From assembly GCA_964549595.1 (NCBI GenBank), contig CAZJWK010000002.1:1-64000 (forward strand): a stretch of 64,000 nucleotides of DNA. Reading direction: 5' to 3'. This stretch comes from CAZQQN01 sp964549595. GTDB lineage: Bacteria; Bacteroidota; Bacteroidia; CAILMK01; CAYYUA01. The translations under genes and the position numbers were made by a program. The notes below the pieces were generated by a model. It saw only the letters and a program-made list of their open reading frames with translations, was not told the DNA's origin and searched no databases. Shown here one piece after another: positions 1-11,200 of the stretch (the stretch's first letter is position 1; the number at the start of each line of letters is the position of its first letter).

Positions 1-43
1 CTTGGTAAGGACGAGGTCACGGGTTCAAATCCCGTCATTGGCT
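1..43 (+). tRNA. tRNA-Thr(GGT), 3' part only
   Basis: This is the 3' portion of a tRNA cut by the window start. The anticodon loop and 3' stem read CTTGGTAAGG, giving anticodon GGT. A T arm follows (ACGGG / CCCGT around TTCAAAT, 19-35), then the 3' acceptor strand CATTGGC (36-42) and discriminator T43. CCA is not encoded. A tRNA-Thr just upstream of tuf is also known from the thrT-tufB arrangement of E. coli. The identity rests on the anticodon alone because the 5' half is missing. Confidence 0.85.
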
Positions 44-109
44 CGAGTGGTTTGGAATTACTTAATTTTTAATAGAAACAATTGATTAGAAAACGATAAC
101 TTTTCAACT

Positions 110-1297
110 ATGGCAAAAGAAAAATTTGATCGGAGTAAACCCCACCTTAACATTGGTACCATTGGTCACGTTGACCATGGAAAGACAACCTTAACAGCAG
201 CCATGACCAGCATTCTTGCTGAAAAAGGAATGGCTGATAATCGTTCGTTTGAGTCTATTGATATAGCCCCTGAAGAGAAAGAAAGGGGCATTACTATTAA
301 TACTGCCCACGTGGAGTATCAAACGGAAAATCGTCACTATGCCCATGTTGACTGCCCAGGGCACGCTGACTATGTGAAAAACATGGTTACAGGTGCGGCT
401 CAGATGGATGGTGCCATCCTGGTTGTCGCTGCTACGGATGGTCCAATGCCCCAAACACGTGAACACCTATTGCTTGCGCGGCAGGTGGGCGTGCCTCAGA
501 TCGTTACTTATCTTAACAAGGTCGATATGGTAGATGACCCTGAATTGATCGACCTGGTTGAAATGGAAGTACGTGAACTTCTGAATTTTTATGAATTTGA
601 TGGTGACAATGCTCCTATAGTCAAAGGTTCTGCACTTGGTGCCCTTAATGGAGAAGAAAAATGGGTTGAATCCGTTAATGAGCTTATTAGTGCTATTGAT
701 GAATACATACCGTTACCTCCGAGAGATAAAGATCAGGATTTTCTGATGCCTATTGAAGATATCTTCTCAATTACCGGGCGAGGTACCGTTGCTACTGGCA
801 GGATTGAAAAAGGTGTCATTCACTCAGGTGACCCTGTAGAAATTGTGGGAATGGGTGAAAAACCCTTACAGTCAACTGTCACAGGGGTCGAAATGTTCCG
901 GAAGATCCTGGATGCCGGTGAAGCCGGTGATAATGTGGGTCTACTTTTGAGAGGAATCGAAAAGGATCAGGTAAAGCGAGGAATGGTTGTAGCCAAACCC
1001 AAATCCATTACTCCGCATAATAAGTTCAAAGGAGAGGTTTACATCCTGAAAAAAGATGAGGGTGGACGACACACACCGTTTTTCCAAAACTACAGGCCCC
1101 AATTTTATTTGAGGACTACTGATGTAACCGGTACCATTAAATTGCCAGAAGGTGTTGAAATGGTTATGCCAGGTGATAATGTTACCATTGAAGTGGAACT
1201 TATTTATCCTGTGGCCCTGAATAAGGGGTTACGGTTTGCTGTCCGTGAAGGCGGTAAGACTGTTGGTGCCGGACAGGTAACTGAAATCATTGATTAA
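110..1297 (+). CDS. tufA: Elongation factor Tu
   Basis: EF-Tu is the GTPase that carries aminoacyl-tRNA to the ribosomal A site. The 395-residue protein has the full family length. GTP-binding motifs are visible: the P loop GHVDHGKT (residues 19-26), DCPGH (81-85) and NKVD (136-139). Domains II and III follow to the C-terminal [10 protein letters not shown]. The gene lies between tRNA-Thr and tRNA-Trp, 16 bases before the latter, so the tRNAs and tuf are probably co-transcribed with secE-nusG. No second tuf copy is present in the window. Confidence 0.99.
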   Translation: MAKEKFDRSKPHLNIGTIGHVDHGKTTLTAAMTSILAEKGMADNRSFESIDIAPEEKERGITINTAHVEYQTENRHYAHVDCPGHADYVKNMVTGAAQMDGAILVVAATDGPMPQTREHLLLARQVGVPQIVTYLNKVDMVDDPELIDLVEMEVRELLNFYEFDGDNAPIVKGSALGALNGEEKWVESVNELISAIDEYIPLPPRDKDQDFLMPIEDIFSITGRGTVATGRIEKGVIHSGDPVEIVGMGEKPLQSTVTGVEMFRKILDAGEAGDNVGLLLRGIEKDQVKRGMVVAKPKSITPHNKFKGEVYILKKDEGGRHTPFFQNYRPQFYLRTTDVTGTIKLPEGVEMVMPGDNVTIEVELIYPVALNKGLRFAVREGGKTVGAGQVTEIID

Positions 1298-1313
1298 TAA
1301 AAGTTTTGAGGGA

Positions 1314-1388
<75 letters not shown>

Positions 1389-1402
1389 TAACCGGACGAT
1401 TT

Positions 1403-1600
1403 ATGTTTCAAAAAATTAAGAGAACGCTGAAATTAACCACTGATGAGCTACTGTATAAAGTTACCTGGCCTACTTGGGAAGAATTGCAAAGCAGTGCCAT
1501 AGTTGTGCTTATAGCTTCTTTAATCATCGCTTTAATTGTTTTTCTAATGGATTCAGCGTTTAAAAACGTTTTCGAAGTTTTTTATAAAATTTTTCAATGA
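1403..1600 (+). CDS. secE: Preprotein translocase subunit SecE
   Basis: SecE is the small membrane subunit of the SecYEG protein-export channel. The 65-residue protein has the conserved amphipathic stretch KVTWPTWEELQSSA, typical of the SecE cytoplasmic helix, followed by one transmembrane helix (about residues 30-50, VVLIASLIIALIVFL). An in-frame ATG further upstream at 1361 lies inside tRNA-Trp and is rejected; the ATG at 1403, 14 bases past the tRNA, gives the usual single-helix SecE size. nusG follows 12 bases later. Confidence 0.96.
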   Translation: MFQKIKRTLKLTTDELLYKVTWPTWEELQSSAIVVLIASLIIALIVFLMDSAFKNVFEVFYKIFQ

Positions 1601-1612
1601 TTTATACCCAGT

Positions 1613-2152
1613 ATGTCCGAATTTAAGTGGTACGTGGTAAGAGTGATCAGTGGACAGGAAAAAAAAGTTAAAGACCATTTGGAGTCAGAATTGGAACGAG
1701 AAGGAGTTAATGATTACGTTCGGCAGATTTTGGTGCCCATGGAAAAGGTCGTACAGTTAAAACAGGGTAAAAAGGTCACAAAGGAAAGGAATTTCTACCC
1801 TGGCTATGTTATTATGGAAACCGCTCTGGACCCTGAGGTTTATCATACGATAAAAAACACAAACGGTGTAGTCGGCTTTTTGGGAGAAGGTGAACAACCC
1901 ACTTCCCTTAGGGAAAGTGAGGTGAAAAGAATTTTAGGAAAAGTGGATGAAATGGAGCAAGAAGGGGAACAAGTGGAGGTTCCGTTTTATGTGGGGGAAT
2001 CCGTGAAAGTCATTGATGGCCCTTTTAATGGTTTTAGTGGCGCGATTGAAGAAATAAATGAAGAGAAGAAAAAGTTAAAGGTTATCGTTAAAATATTTGG
2101 TAGGCGAACTCCAGTAGAATTAAATTACATGCAAGTAGAAAAAGAATCATAA
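1613..2152 (+). CDS. nusG: Transcription termination/antitermination protein NusG
   Basis: NusG binds RNA polymerase and couples it to Rho or the ribosome. The protein has 179 residues, usual for the family. The N-terminal NGN domain starts with [20 protein letters not shown] and contains FYPGYVIME. The C-terminal KOW domain starts near residue 125 ([19 protein letters not shown]). The stop lies one base before the rplK start, so the two are translated from one transcript. Confidence 0.98.
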   Translation: MSEFKWYVVRVISGQEKKVKDHLESELEREGVNDYVRQILVPMEKVVQLKQGKKVTKERNFYPGYVIMETALDPEVYHTIKNTNGVVGFLGEGEQPTSLRESEVKRILGKVDEMEQEGEQVEVPFYVGESVKVIDGPFNGFSGAIEEINEEKKKLKVIVKIFGRRTPVELNYMQVEKES

Positions 2153-2153
2153 G

Positions 2154-2600
2154 ATGGCTAAGGAGATTACCGATTATATAAAATTACAAGTAAAAGGCGG
2201 CGCTGCTAATCCATCTCCACCTATTGGCCCTGCTTTGGGTGCTAAAGGTATAAATATCATGGATTTTTGCAAGCAGTTTAACGCCAAAACCCAGGAACAA
2301 CAGGGTCAGGTTCTGCCGGTCTTAATAACTGTTTACAGTGACAAGTCCTTTGATTTTGAAATTAAAACCCCACCAGCTGCTGCCCAGCTAATGAATGCAT
2401 GTGGTGTTGAAAAAGGATCTGCAGAGCCAAATAGTACGAAGGTCGGTTCGGTGAATTGGGATCAAATTCGTGAGATTGCTGAGAACAAATTAAAGGATCT
2501 CAACACTCAGAAGGTTGAATCTGCAATGAAAATGGTTGCCGGGACAGCCCGCAGTATTGGTATAACGGTTACAGGAGAACCACCTTGGAAAGAAAAATAA
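2154..2600 (+). CDS. rplK: 50S ribosomal protein L11
   Basis: L11 forms part of the GTPase-associated centre at the base of the L7/L12 stalk. The 148-residue protein shows the family signatures [20 protein letters not shown] near the N terminus and the C-terminal RNA-binding region ending in [16 protein letters not shown]. It is packed between nusG and rplA in the standard nusG-rplK-rplA-rplJ-rplL order. Confidence 0.98.
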   Translation: MAKEITDYIKLQVKGGAANPSPPIGPALGAKGINIMDFCKQFNAKTQEQQGQVLPVLITVYSDKSFDFEIKTPPAAAQLMNACGVEKGSAEPNSTKVGSVNWDQIREIAENKLKDLNTQKVESAMKMVAGTARSIGITVTGEPPWKEK

Positions 2601-2606
2601 AGGAGG
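2601..2606 (+). promoter_or_regulatory. Shine-Dalgarno site of rplA
   Basis: AGGAGG lies 8 bases before the GTG start at 2615. Such a strong ribosome-binding site is rare in this window, where most starts have only A-rich upstream sequence, as is usual in Bacteroidota. It supports the GTG as the real start of rplA. Confidence 0.75.
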
Positions 2607-2614
2607 TTTAGAAA

Positions 2615-3313
2615 GTGGCTACTTTGACAAAAAACCGAAAATCGGTACTTGAGAAGTTTGATAAGGCACAACTTTACAGTCTTGATGAGGCTTCTAAGCT
2701 TGTGAAGGAAATCACAGCGGTTAATTTTGATGCATCTATTGATTTGGATGTTAAATTGGGCGTAGATCCAAGAAAGCCAAATCAAATGGTTAGGGGTTCT
2801 GTCACATTGCCAAATGGAACAGGAAAAGATGTCCGGGTTTTAGTGCTTTGTAATCCCGAAAAAGAGGACGAGGCTAAAGAAGCCGGAGCAGATTATGTTG
2901 GTTTGGATGAGTACCTTTCTAAGTTTGATGAAGGATGGACTGATGTGGATGTGGTTATTACGACCCCGGATGTCATGCCTAAATTAGGAAAATACGGGAA
3001 AGTGTTAGGGCCAAGGGGATTAATGCCTAATCCTAAATCCGGAACCGTTACCGAAAACATTAAGGATGCTGTGCAAGAAAAGAAAGCCGGGAAAGTAGAT
3101 TTTCGGGTAGACCGCTATGGCATTGTCCATTGTGCTATAGGTAAGGTTTCATTCGAAGCCCAGCAAATTTATGATAATGCCCTTGAGCTGTTAAAGGAGA
3201 TCAGTCGATTGAAGCCTACCTCCTCAAAAGGGGATTATTTTAGAAGTATAACCTTATCCTCAACAATGAGTCCTGGGATAAAGGTGGATAAACGTTCAAT
3301 ACCAGGAATATAA
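2615..3313 (+). CDS. rplA: 50S ribosomal protein L1
   Basis: L1 forms the mobile stalk at the E site and in many bacteria represses its own operon. The 232-residue protein has the full family length. Signatures include the [15 protein letters not shown] box and the C-terminal [14 protein letters not shown] segment. Translation starts at GTG (2615), chosen because AGGAGG precedes it by 8 bases and because [10 protein letters not shown] fits the family N terminus. rplJ starts 6 bases after the stop. Confidence 0.98.
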   Translation: MATLTKNRKSVLEKFDKAQLYSLDEASKLVKEITAVNFDASIDLDVKLGVDPRKPNQMVRGSVTLPNGTGKDVRVLVLCNPEKEDEAKEAGADYVGLDEYLSKFDEGWTDVDVVITTPDVMPKLGKYGKVLGPRGLMPNPKSGTVTENIKDAVQEKKAGKVDFRVDRYGIVHCAIGKVSFEAQQIYDNALELLKEISRLKPTSSKGDYFRSITLSSTMSPGIKVDKRSIPGI

Positions 3314-3319
3314 GATGCT

Positions 3320-3844
3320 ATGAAAACAAAAGAAGAGAAAGCCAAAATTGTAGAACAATTACAGGATCGTTTCAATGAGTCTGCCAATTTTTATTTGGCA
3401 GATATGTCATCATTGGATGTCAATACGACTAATGATTTCAGGCAGCTTTGTTATGAACAAGGGATTCATGTTCAGGTTGTCAACAACAATCTGATCAAAA
3501 AAGCCTTGAATAATGCCAACATTACGAATGATAAGGTTCATGAAATGATAGAAGGGCCTTCTTCCGTAATTTTTGCAGATAATATTAATGCACCTGCAAA
3601 AGTAATTAAAGCGTTCCGTAAAAAGCATGAAAGGCCTCTTTTAAAGGGTGCATACATTGAGGAAACCGTTTATGTAGGGGATGAGGAATTGGATACATTG
3701 GCCAATCTCAAGACACGAGATGAATTAATTGCTGATGTGGTTTCCTTGCTTCAATCACCCATGAAGAATGTGGTATCGGCATTGCAATCTGGTGGCAATA
3801 AACTTTCTGGCATTGTTAAAACATTGTCTGAAAGAGAAGAATAG
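3320..3844 (+). CDS. rplJ: 50S ribosomal protein L10
   Basis: L10 anchors the L7/L12 dimers to the large subunit. The protein has 174 residues. The N-terminal rRNA-binding domain begins KTKEEKAKIVEQLQDRF and includes NNNLIKKAL; the C-terminal helix (LQSPMKNVVSALQSGGNKLSGIVKTLSE) is the usual L7/L12 binding spine. It follows rplA closely and precedes rplL by 39 bases, as expected for joint stalk production. Confidence 0.97.
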   Translation: MKTKEEKAKIVEQLQDRFNESANFYLADMSSLDVNTTNDFRQLCYEQGIHVQVVNNNLIKKALNNANITNDKVHEMIEGPSSVIFADNINAPAKVIKAFRKKHERPLLKGAYIEETVYVGDEELDTLANLKTRDELIADVVSLLQSPMKNVVSALQSGGNKLSGIVKTLSEREE

Positions 3845-3883
3845 CGTAATTATTTAGTAAATCAAAATTTAAATTCTTTAAAA

Positions 3884-4264
3884 ATGGCTGACGTAAAAGA
3901 ATTAGCTGAACAGTTGGTTAACCTTTCGGTCAAAGAGGTTAATGAGTTAGCGGATGTACTGAAAGAAGAATATGGTATCGAACCCGCAGCTGCTGCTCCG
4001 GTTGCCGCTGCCCCTGCCGAAGGTGGTGGCGAAGAAGGTGGTGGTGAAGAACAAACGGAGTTTGATGTGATGTTAAATGATCCGGGAAGTTCCAAACTTA
4101 ACGTGGTAAAAATTGTTAAAGAGATTGCAGGATTAGGGCTTAAAGATGCTAAAGAGATGGTTGACAACCTTCCTAAACCCGTTAAAGAAGGTATTCCCAA
4201 GGAAGAAGCTGATGATATCAAATCAAAGCTTGAAGAGGCCGGGGCTACAGTCGAAATTAAGTAA
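3884..4264 (+). CDS. rplL: 50S ribosomal protein L7/L12
   Basis: L7/L12 is the flexible stalk protein that recruits translation GTPases. The 126-residue protein has an N-terminal dimerisation helix region (1-33), an Ala/Pro hinge, and the C-terminal domain with [21 protein letters not shown]. The hinge is followed by an acidic Gly-Glu insert, [10 protein letters not shown] (residues 48-57), that makes the linker more negatively charged than the usual Ala-rich hinge. A 158-base gap with hairpins separates it from rpoB. Confidence 0.98.
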   Translation: MADVKELAEQLVNLSVKEVNELADVLKEEYGIEPAAAAPVAAAPAEGGGEEGGGEEQTEFDVMLNDPGSSKLNVVKIVKEIAGLGLKDAKEMVDNLPKPVKEGIPKEEADDIKSKLEEAGATVEIK

Positions 4265-4322
4265 AAGCGCATAAGCCTGTAAATTATTGGTAGTCAAATA
4301 TATCAGAAATTTTTCCTCGGTG

Positions 4323-4371
4323 GACCTGCCAAGTTTTTGTCAGGTCTATCCTTGTTTGTACCCAGGTACAA
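4323..4371 (+). promoter_or_regulatory. Tandem hairpins between rplL and rpoB
   Basis: Two short hairpins lie in the rplL-rpoB gap: GACCTG (4323-4328) with CAGGTC (4341-4346), and TTGTAC (4356-4361) with GTACAA (4366-4371), loop CCAG. Only a weak T-rich stretch follows the first. E. coli has a partial terminator and an RNase III site in the equivalent gap, which lowers rpoBC relative to rplJL; a similar role here is an inference. Confidence 0.4.
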
Positions 4372-4422
4372 CACTTGGTTACTGTAGGTAAATTTTATTG
4401 TTAAATTTTAAATGTTTGTGTC

Positions 4423-7400
4423 TTGGCAGAGGTAGCAATTCCAGAAAGGGTCTCTTTTGAGAGTACCGATAAAAGCCTCGAATATCCTGATTTTCTCGAG
4501 GTTCAATTAAAATCTTTTCAGGACTTTTTCCAATTGGAAACATCCCCTGATGAAAGAATTAATGAAGGGCTATATAATGTTTTCGCTGAGAATTTTCCTA
4601 TTACGGATTCCAGGGGAATTTACGTGCTTGAATTCATTGATTATTACATTGACCCACCGAAGTATTCTGAGGGGGAATGTGCAGAAAGGGGATTATCCTA
4701 CAGCGTAGCCTTAAAGGCTAAGCTGAAACTTTACTGTACAGATGAGGAGCACGAAGATTTTGAGACAATCGTACAAGATGTTTATTTGGGTAACATCCCT
4801 TATATTACTCCTCGGGGAACTTTTATTATTAATGGTGCCGAACGCGTAATCGTCTCTCAGCTTCACCGGTCGCCAGGAGTTTTCTTCAGCCAAAGCTTTC
4901 ATACCAATGGTACAAAGCTTTATTCGGCTCGTGTGATACCTTTTAAAGGTTCCTGGATTGAATTTGCTACTGACGTAAACAACGTCATGTTCGCCTACAT
5001 TGATCGGAGGAAAAAATTTCCGGTAACAACCCTTTTGCGAGCCATTGGCTACGAATCCGATAAAGAAGTGCTCCAGATTTTTAATCTGGCGGAAGAAATC
5101 AAAGTGACCAAGGCTAACCTGAAAAAGGTAATAGGCCGCAAATTAGCGGCTCGCGTACTCCGAAAGTGGGTCGAGGATTTTGTGGATGAGGACACAGGTG
5201 AGGTGGTTTCTATTGAGAGAAATGAAATCATACTGGAAAGGGATACTATTCTGGAGGAGGATCATATCGATCTGATTTTAAATGCCAACGTCAAATCCGT
5301 TATCCTGCATCGTGAGGATACCGATTCTTCTGAATACGAAATCATTTACAATACCCTTCAAAAAGATCCCTCTAACTCCGGTAAAGAAGCCCTTGAACAC
5401 ATTTACCGGCAATTAAGAAATGCAGATCCTCCCGATGAGGAAACAGCAAGGGGTATTATTGACCGTCTGTTTTTCTCTGATAAGCGCTATGATTTAGGAG
5501 ATGTAGGACGGTACCGGTTGAATAAAAAGCTTGATCTTGAGATTTCTGACGAAGTCAAGATCCTAACCAAAGAAGACATCATTTCTATTATAAAATATCT
5601 TATTGAGCTAAGTAACCGCAAGGCCGATGTTGACGACATTGACCACCTTAGCAATCGCAGGGTAAGAACAGTGGGAGAACAGCTCTATAACCAATTTGGA
5701 ATCGGGCTTAACCGCATGGCCCGGACCATTCGGGAAAGGATGAACGTCCGCGATAATGAGGTTTTTACCCCTACCGATTTGATTAACAGTAGGACATTGT
5801 CCTCTGTGATCAATTCCTTCTTTGGTACCAACCAGTTATCCCAGTTTATGGACCAGACCAATCCCCTGGCAGAAATGACCAATAAACGTAGGCTTTCTGC
5901 ATTGGGACCTGGCGGGTTGTCAAGAGAAAGAGCAGGTTTTGAGGTTCGTGACGTACATTATACCCATTACGGGCGGCTTTGTACTATTGAAACTCCTGAA
6001 GGTCCGAATATTGGTTTGATTTCCTCCATGTCTGTTTATGCCAAGATTAATAATATGGGTTTTCTGGAAACCCCTTATAGAAAGGTGGAAAACGGTAAGG
6101 TTCGGTTTGATATACCTGCTGAATATCTGAGCGCTGAAGAAGAAGATGAATTAACCATTGCTCAGGCTAATGCACCGTTGCAGGAAGACGGTTCATTTGC
6201 GAACGACCGTGTAATGGCTCGTAGTGGTGGAGATTTTATTATTACGGATGCCGATCAGATAGACTACATGGATGTTTCGCCAAATCAGATTGTTTCTATC
6301 GCGGCTTCATTGATTCCTTTCCTTGAACACAATGACGCGAACAGGGCCTTGATGGGTAGTAACATGCAGCGGCAAGCCGTGCCTTTAATTAAAACTGATT
6401 CCCCCATTGTGGGTACCGGTATAGAACAGGGCGTTGCGGAAGACTCTAGGGCTTTCGTTACGGCTGAATATGACGGTGTTATTGACTATGTCGATTCCAA
6501 TAAAATTATTGTCAAGTATGACCGTGAAGAAGAGGATGAATTGGTAGACTTTGATAGTGGTACCAAAACCTACCATCTAACCAAATTCAAGCGCACCAAT
6601 CAAAGTACCTGTATCAACATAAGGCCGATTGTCAGTAAAGGCCAAAGGGTTAAAAAAGGCCAGATTCTTTGTGATGGCTTTGCTACCGATCAAGGGGAAC
6701 TGGCACTGGGCCGGAATTTGAAAGTAGCGTTCATGCCTTGGCAAGGGTACAATTATGAAGATGCGATTGTCGTATCTGACCGTGTTGCAAAAGAAGACAT
6801 GTTTACATCCCTTCACATTACTGAATATGATTTAGATGTTCGGGATACTAAGCGTGGTATGGAAGAATTTACCAATGACATTCCCAATGTCAGTGAGGAT
6901 GCCACTAAGAATTTGGATGAAAATGGCTTAATTAGAGTAGGAGCGGAGGTTACTGAAGGCGATATCCTTATTGGTAAAATCACCCCTAAAGGAGAATCAG
7001 AGCCTTCTCCTGAAGAAAAGCTTTTAAGGGCAATCTTTGGGGAAAAAGCCGGTGATGTCAAAGATGTTTCTTTACGTGTCCCGTCTTCAATGAGTGGTAT
7101 AGTGATTGATAAAAAGCTTTTTGAACGGGCCAAGAAGGATAATGCCTCCAAAAAACAGAACAAATCCCAGATTGCCAAGCTTGAAGAAGAGCATAATAAT
7201 AACTTAGACGCCTTAAAAGAGAAACTGGTTGAAAAACTTTTCCAGGTTTTGAATGGTAAAACCTCAAAGGGTGTAAAAAATGTTTACAACGAAGAGTTAG
7301 TACCCAAGGGTAGCAAGTTTACCCAAAAAGTGCTTTCCAAAATTGATTATACCCATGTTGATCCTAAAGAATGGACCGCTGATGAGGATAAAAACCGAAT

Positions 7401-8232
7401 CGTTAAGCGGATTCTTCAAAACTATAAGAAGAAGATCAATGAAGAGGTCGCTCGATTCAAGCGTCAATCATTCCAACTAACTATCGGTGACGAACTGCCG
7501 ACAGGCGTTTTAAAGCTTGCAAAGGTTTACCTGGGTCAAAAAAGGAAACTTTCTATTGGAGATAAAATGGCCGGTAGGCACGGTAATAAAGGGGTTATTG
7601 CAAAGATAGTCCCGGTTGAGGATATGCCTTTTCTTGAAGATGGCTCACCAGTGGATGTCGTTTTGAGTCCATTAGGTGTGCCCTCAAGGATGAATTTGGG
7701 CCAGATATTTGAAACTGCGCTGGGTTGGGCCGGAGAAAGGCTTGGTGTCAAGTTTGCCTCGCCGGTATTTGATGGCGCTAAGAATGATGAAATTCAACAA
7801 TATCTTCGTTTGGCCGGTCTTCCCGAGAGTGGTAAAACTACGGTTGTTGATGGATTGTCAGGGGAGAAATTCCACCAGGAAGTAACAGTAGGTATCATTT
7901 ACCTGCTTAAACTTGGCCACATGGTCGAGGATAAAATGCACGCACGTTCTATTGGCCCATATTCACTGATTACGCAGCAGCCACTTGGTGGCAAATCTCA
8001 ATTTGGCGGCCAACGGTTTGGTGAAATGGAGGTCTGGGCCCTTGAAGCATTTGGTGCTTCCAATGTGCTAAGGGAAGTACTTACCTTGAAATCGGATGAC
8101 ATTGTTGGTCGTGCAAAAGCTTATGAACACATTGTAAAAGGTGAGAACATGCCTGAGCCGGGCATCCCTGAATCCTTCAATGTGCTCTTGAATGAATTGA
8201 AAGGATTAGCCCTGGACATTAGTTTAGAATAA
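4423..8232 (+). CDS. rpoB: DNA-directed RNA polymerase subunit beta
   Basis: Beta subunit of RNA polymerase, forming one half of the active-site cleft and the rifampicin pocket. The 1269-residue protein is full length, from [17 protein letters not shown] to [14 protein letters not shown]. Visible landmarks include [36 protein letters not shown] and the [21 protein letters not shown]-terminal clamp region. The start is TTG at 4423: an in-frame TAA at 4402-4404 excludes a longer reading, and no ATG or GTG lies in frame between them. rpoC follows after 34 bases. Confidence 0.98.
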   Translation: MAEVAIPERVSFESTDKSLEYPDFLEVQLKSFQDFFQLETSPDERINEGLYNVFAENFPITDSRGIYVLEFIDYYIDPPKYSEGECAERGLSYSVALKAKLKLYCTDEEHEDFETIVQDVYLGNIPYITPRGTFIINGAERVIVSQLHRSPGVFFSQSFHTNGTKLYSARVIPFKGSWIEFATDVNNVMFAYIDRRKKFPVTTLLRAIGYESDKEVLQIFNLAEEIKVTKANLKKVIGRKLAARVLRKWVEDFVDEDTGEVVSIERNEIILERDTILEEDHIDLILNANVKSVILHREDTDSSEYEIIYNTLQKDPSNSGKEALEHIYRQLRNADPPDEETARGIIDRLFFSDKRYDLGDVGRYRLNKKLDLEISDEVKILTKEDIISIIKYLIELSNRKADVDDIDHLSNRRVRTVGEQLYNQFGIGLNRMARTIRERMNVRDNEVFTPTDLINSRTLSSVINSFFGTNQLSQFMDQTNPLAEMTNKRRLSALGPGGLSRERAGFEVRDVHYTHYGRLCTIETPEGPNIGLISSMSVYAKINNMGFLETPYRKVENGKVRFDIPAEYLSAEEEDELTIAQANAPLQEDGSFANDRVMARSGGDFIITDADQIDYMDVSPNQIVSIAASLIPFLEHNDANRALMGSNMQRQAVPLIKTDSPIVGTGIEQGVAEDSRAFVTAEYDGVIDYVDSNKIIVKYDREEEDELVDFDSGTKTYHLTKFKRTNQSTCINIRPIVSKGQRVKKGQILCDGFATDQGELALGRNLKVAFMPWQGYNYEDAIVVSDRVAKEDMFTSLHITEYDLDVRDTKRGMEEFTNDIPNVSEDATKNLDENGLIRVGAEVTEGDILIGKITPKGESEPSPEEKLLRAIFGEKAGDVKDVSLRVPSSMSGIVIDKKLFERAKKDNASKKQNKSQIAKLEEEHNNNLDALKEKLVEKLFQVLNGKTSKGVKNVYNEELVPKGSKFTQKVLSKIDYTHVDPKEWTADEDKNRIVKRILQNYKKKINEEVARFKRQSFQLTIGDELPTGVLKLAKVYLGQKRKLSIGDKMAGRHGNKGVIAKIVPVEDMPFLEDGSPVDVVLSPLGVPSRMNLGQIFETALGWAGERLGVKFASPVFDGAKNDEIQQYLRLAGLPESGKTTVVDGLSGEKFHQEVTVGIIYLLKLGHMVEDKMHARSIGPYSLITQQPLGGKSQFGGQRFGEMEVWALEAFGASNVLREVLTLKSDDIVGRAKAYEHIVKGENMPEPGIPESFNVLLNELKGLALDISLE

Positions 8233-8255
8233 TTTGGTAAAATCATAAATCACTC

Positions 8256-8260
8256 GGAGG
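8256..8260 (+). promoter_or_regulatory. Shine-Dalgarno-like site of rpoC
   Basis: GGAGG lies 6 bases before the rpoC ATG at 8267. It is one of the few good Shine-Dalgarno matches in the window. Confidence 0.55.
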
Positions 8261-8266
8261 CCTCTT

Positions 8267-11200
8267 ATGGCAGTTAAGAAAAACGAAAAACGAGTAGATA
8301 GTAATTTTGAAACCGTTCGCATTGGTTTAGCTTCGCCGGAAACCATTCTGGAATGGTCCCACGGAGAAGTTACTAAGCCGGAAACGATCAATTATCGGAC
8401 GTTTAAACCCGAAATGGGTGGCCTGTTTTGTGAAAGGATCTTTGGCCCGGTCAAGGATTACGAATGTCATTGCGGAAAATATAAACGGATTCGGTATAAA
8501 GGTATTGTGTGTGACCGTTGCGGCGTTGAAGTTACCGAAAAGAAGGTCCGGCGCGAACGAATGGGGCATGTGAACCTGGTTGTCCCTGTTGCCCATATCT
8601 GGTATTTCAAATCCTTGCCGAATAAGATTGGTTATTTACTTGGGCTACCTACTAAAAAACTAGAGCTCATCATTTATTATGAACGCTACGTGGTTATTCA
8701 ACCCGGTGTCAAAGAAAATGATGGCATAAACCACCTCGATTTCCTTACTGAGGAAGAGTTTCTCGAAATACAGGAAACCCTTCCTAAGGAAAACCAAATG
8801 CTGGAAGACAGTGACCCCCAGAAGTTCATTGCCAAGATGGGTGGGGATGCCCTGCAAATGTTGCTGTCCAGATTGGACCTGGACAAGCTTTCTTTTGAAC
8901 TAAGGGACAAAGCCTACCGGGAAACTTCCCAGCAAAGGAAAAATGAAGCCCTTAAGCGGCTTAAAGTCATAGAAAGTTTTAGAAGTGCGAACAGCCGGTT
9001 TGAAAATCGCCCAGAGTGGATGATCGTTAAATGCTTACCGATCATTCCGCCTGAATTAAGGCCTTTGATTCCCCTTGATGGTGGACGTTTTGCTTCCTCC
9101 GATTTGAATGACCTTTATCGCAGGGTTATTATCCGAAATAATCGGTTAAAGCGCTTAAAGGAAATAAAAGCTCCTGAGGTCATCCTACGTAATGAGAAGA
9201 GGATGCTTCAGGAAGCAGTGGATTCTTTATTTGACAACTCCCGTAAGGTTAGTGCAGTAAAAACTGAAGGCAATAGGCCATTGAAGTCCCTTAGTGATAT
9301 GCTAAAGGGAAAGCAAGGGCGTTTTCGCCAAAACCTCCTGGGAAAGCGTGTTGACTACTCAGGACGTTCGGTGATTATTGTTGGTCCCAAATTGAAGCTC
9401 CATGAAGTTGGTCTTCCAAAGGCTATGGCGGCTGAACTATTTAAGCCGTTTGTCATTCGTAAATTGATTGAGCGGGGAATTGTTAAAACCGTTAAGTCCG
9501 CTAAAAAGATCGTTGAAAGAAAAGACCCTGTAATTTGGGATATTCTTGAAAATGTGTTGAAAGGTCATCCGGTAATGCTAAACCGGGCGCCAACTTTGCA
9601 CAGGCTTGGTATACAGGCTTTCCAGCCTAAACTTGTTGAAGGCAAAGCCATTCAGCTTCACCCGTTGGTTTGTAAAGGATTTAATGCTGACTTTGATGGT
9701 GACCAAATGGCCATTCACGTGCCACTTGGCCATGAAGCCATTCTGGAAGCCCAGCTATTAATGCTTTCCGCTCATAACATTTTAAGTCCTGCCGATGGTA
9801 CCCCGGTTGTGGTACCTACTCAAGACATGGTTTTGGGGCTTTACTACATCACCAAAGGCCGTGAGGGAATTGAAGGAAATCCGGCAAGAGGTGAGGGAAC
9901 CTATTTCTATTCCCCCGAAGAAGTTCATATTGCCTATGATCATGGTAATGCTGATTTAAATGCCTGGATAAAGGTTAAAGTACCGGTTAGGCAAGAGGAT
10001 GGTTCTTTGCAAGAAGAAATAGTCGATACAACCGTTGGCAGGGTCATCTTCAATGAATATGTCCCTGAACACATGGGCTTTATTAACAAAAACCTTAACG
10101 GTAAGGCACTGCAAAAGACCATCGATGAAATATATAGAACAACCGAATTAACCGACACGGTTAAATTCCTTGACAATATAAAACAATTGGGGTATTACTA
10201 CGCCTTCCGTGGTGGTTTGTCTTTCAGTCTCAGTGATGTGCCTATTCCCAAGGAGAAAGAAGATTTTACCGCAGAAGCGAAAGCGGAAGTTGATGAAGTT
10301 TGGGAGAATTATTATAACGGCTTCATTACCAACAATGAACGCTATAACCAGGTTATTGATATCTGGACCCACAATACCAACCGTGTGACGCAGGAATTGA
10401 TGCGGCATATTACAGAAGACAAGCAAGGGTTTAATCCCGTCTTCATGATGCTTGATTCTGGTTCGAGGGGCTCCAAAGAGCAAATTCGTCAGCTTAGTGG
10501 AATGCGTGGTTTAATGGCTAAGCCTCGTAAAAGTGCCGGTGGAGGTGGTGGTGAGATCATTGAAAATCCTATCCTCTCTAATTTTAAAGAAGGCCTATCA
10601 GTCCTTGAATATTTCATCTCTACTCATGGTGCTCGGAAAGGATTGGCTGATACGGCCCTTAAGACAGCAGATGCGGGTTATCTTACCAGGAGGCTTCATG
10701 ATGTTGCTCAGGATGTGGTTATTCGGGACAGAGATTGTGGAACGCTCCGTGGTATTACCATTTCTGCCTTAAAGGATAAGGAAGAAATTGTTGAAAGCTT
10801 ATATGAAAGAATCTTAGGGCGAGTCCTGCTACATGACGTAATTCATCCGAATACCAATGAAGTCATTGCTGAGGCCGGCACTCAAGTTACCGAACAAGTT
10901 GCGGACCTTATCGAGAATAGTCCGGTTGAAAGCGTGGATATTCGTTCTGTGCTTACTTGTGAAACCAAGGATGGTGTCTGTGAACAATGCTATGGTCGTA
11001 ACCTTGGAACAGGCCGAATGGCCGACAAAGGGGAAGCTGTTGGTGTTATTGCAGCTCAATCTATTGGAGAACCAGGTACCCAGTTGACCCTGAGAACTTT
11101 CCACGTAGGGGGTACAGCCGCGAAAATTGCTGAAGAAAGTCAAGTTACGGCGAAATATCCGGGTAAACTTGAATTTGAAGGCATTTCTACGATTCCTAAA

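Noticed and set aside
3862..4272. A 136-codon open frame antisense to rplL
   Set aside because: It is the reverse reading of the Ala/Glu-rich L7/L12 gene and is low in complexity.
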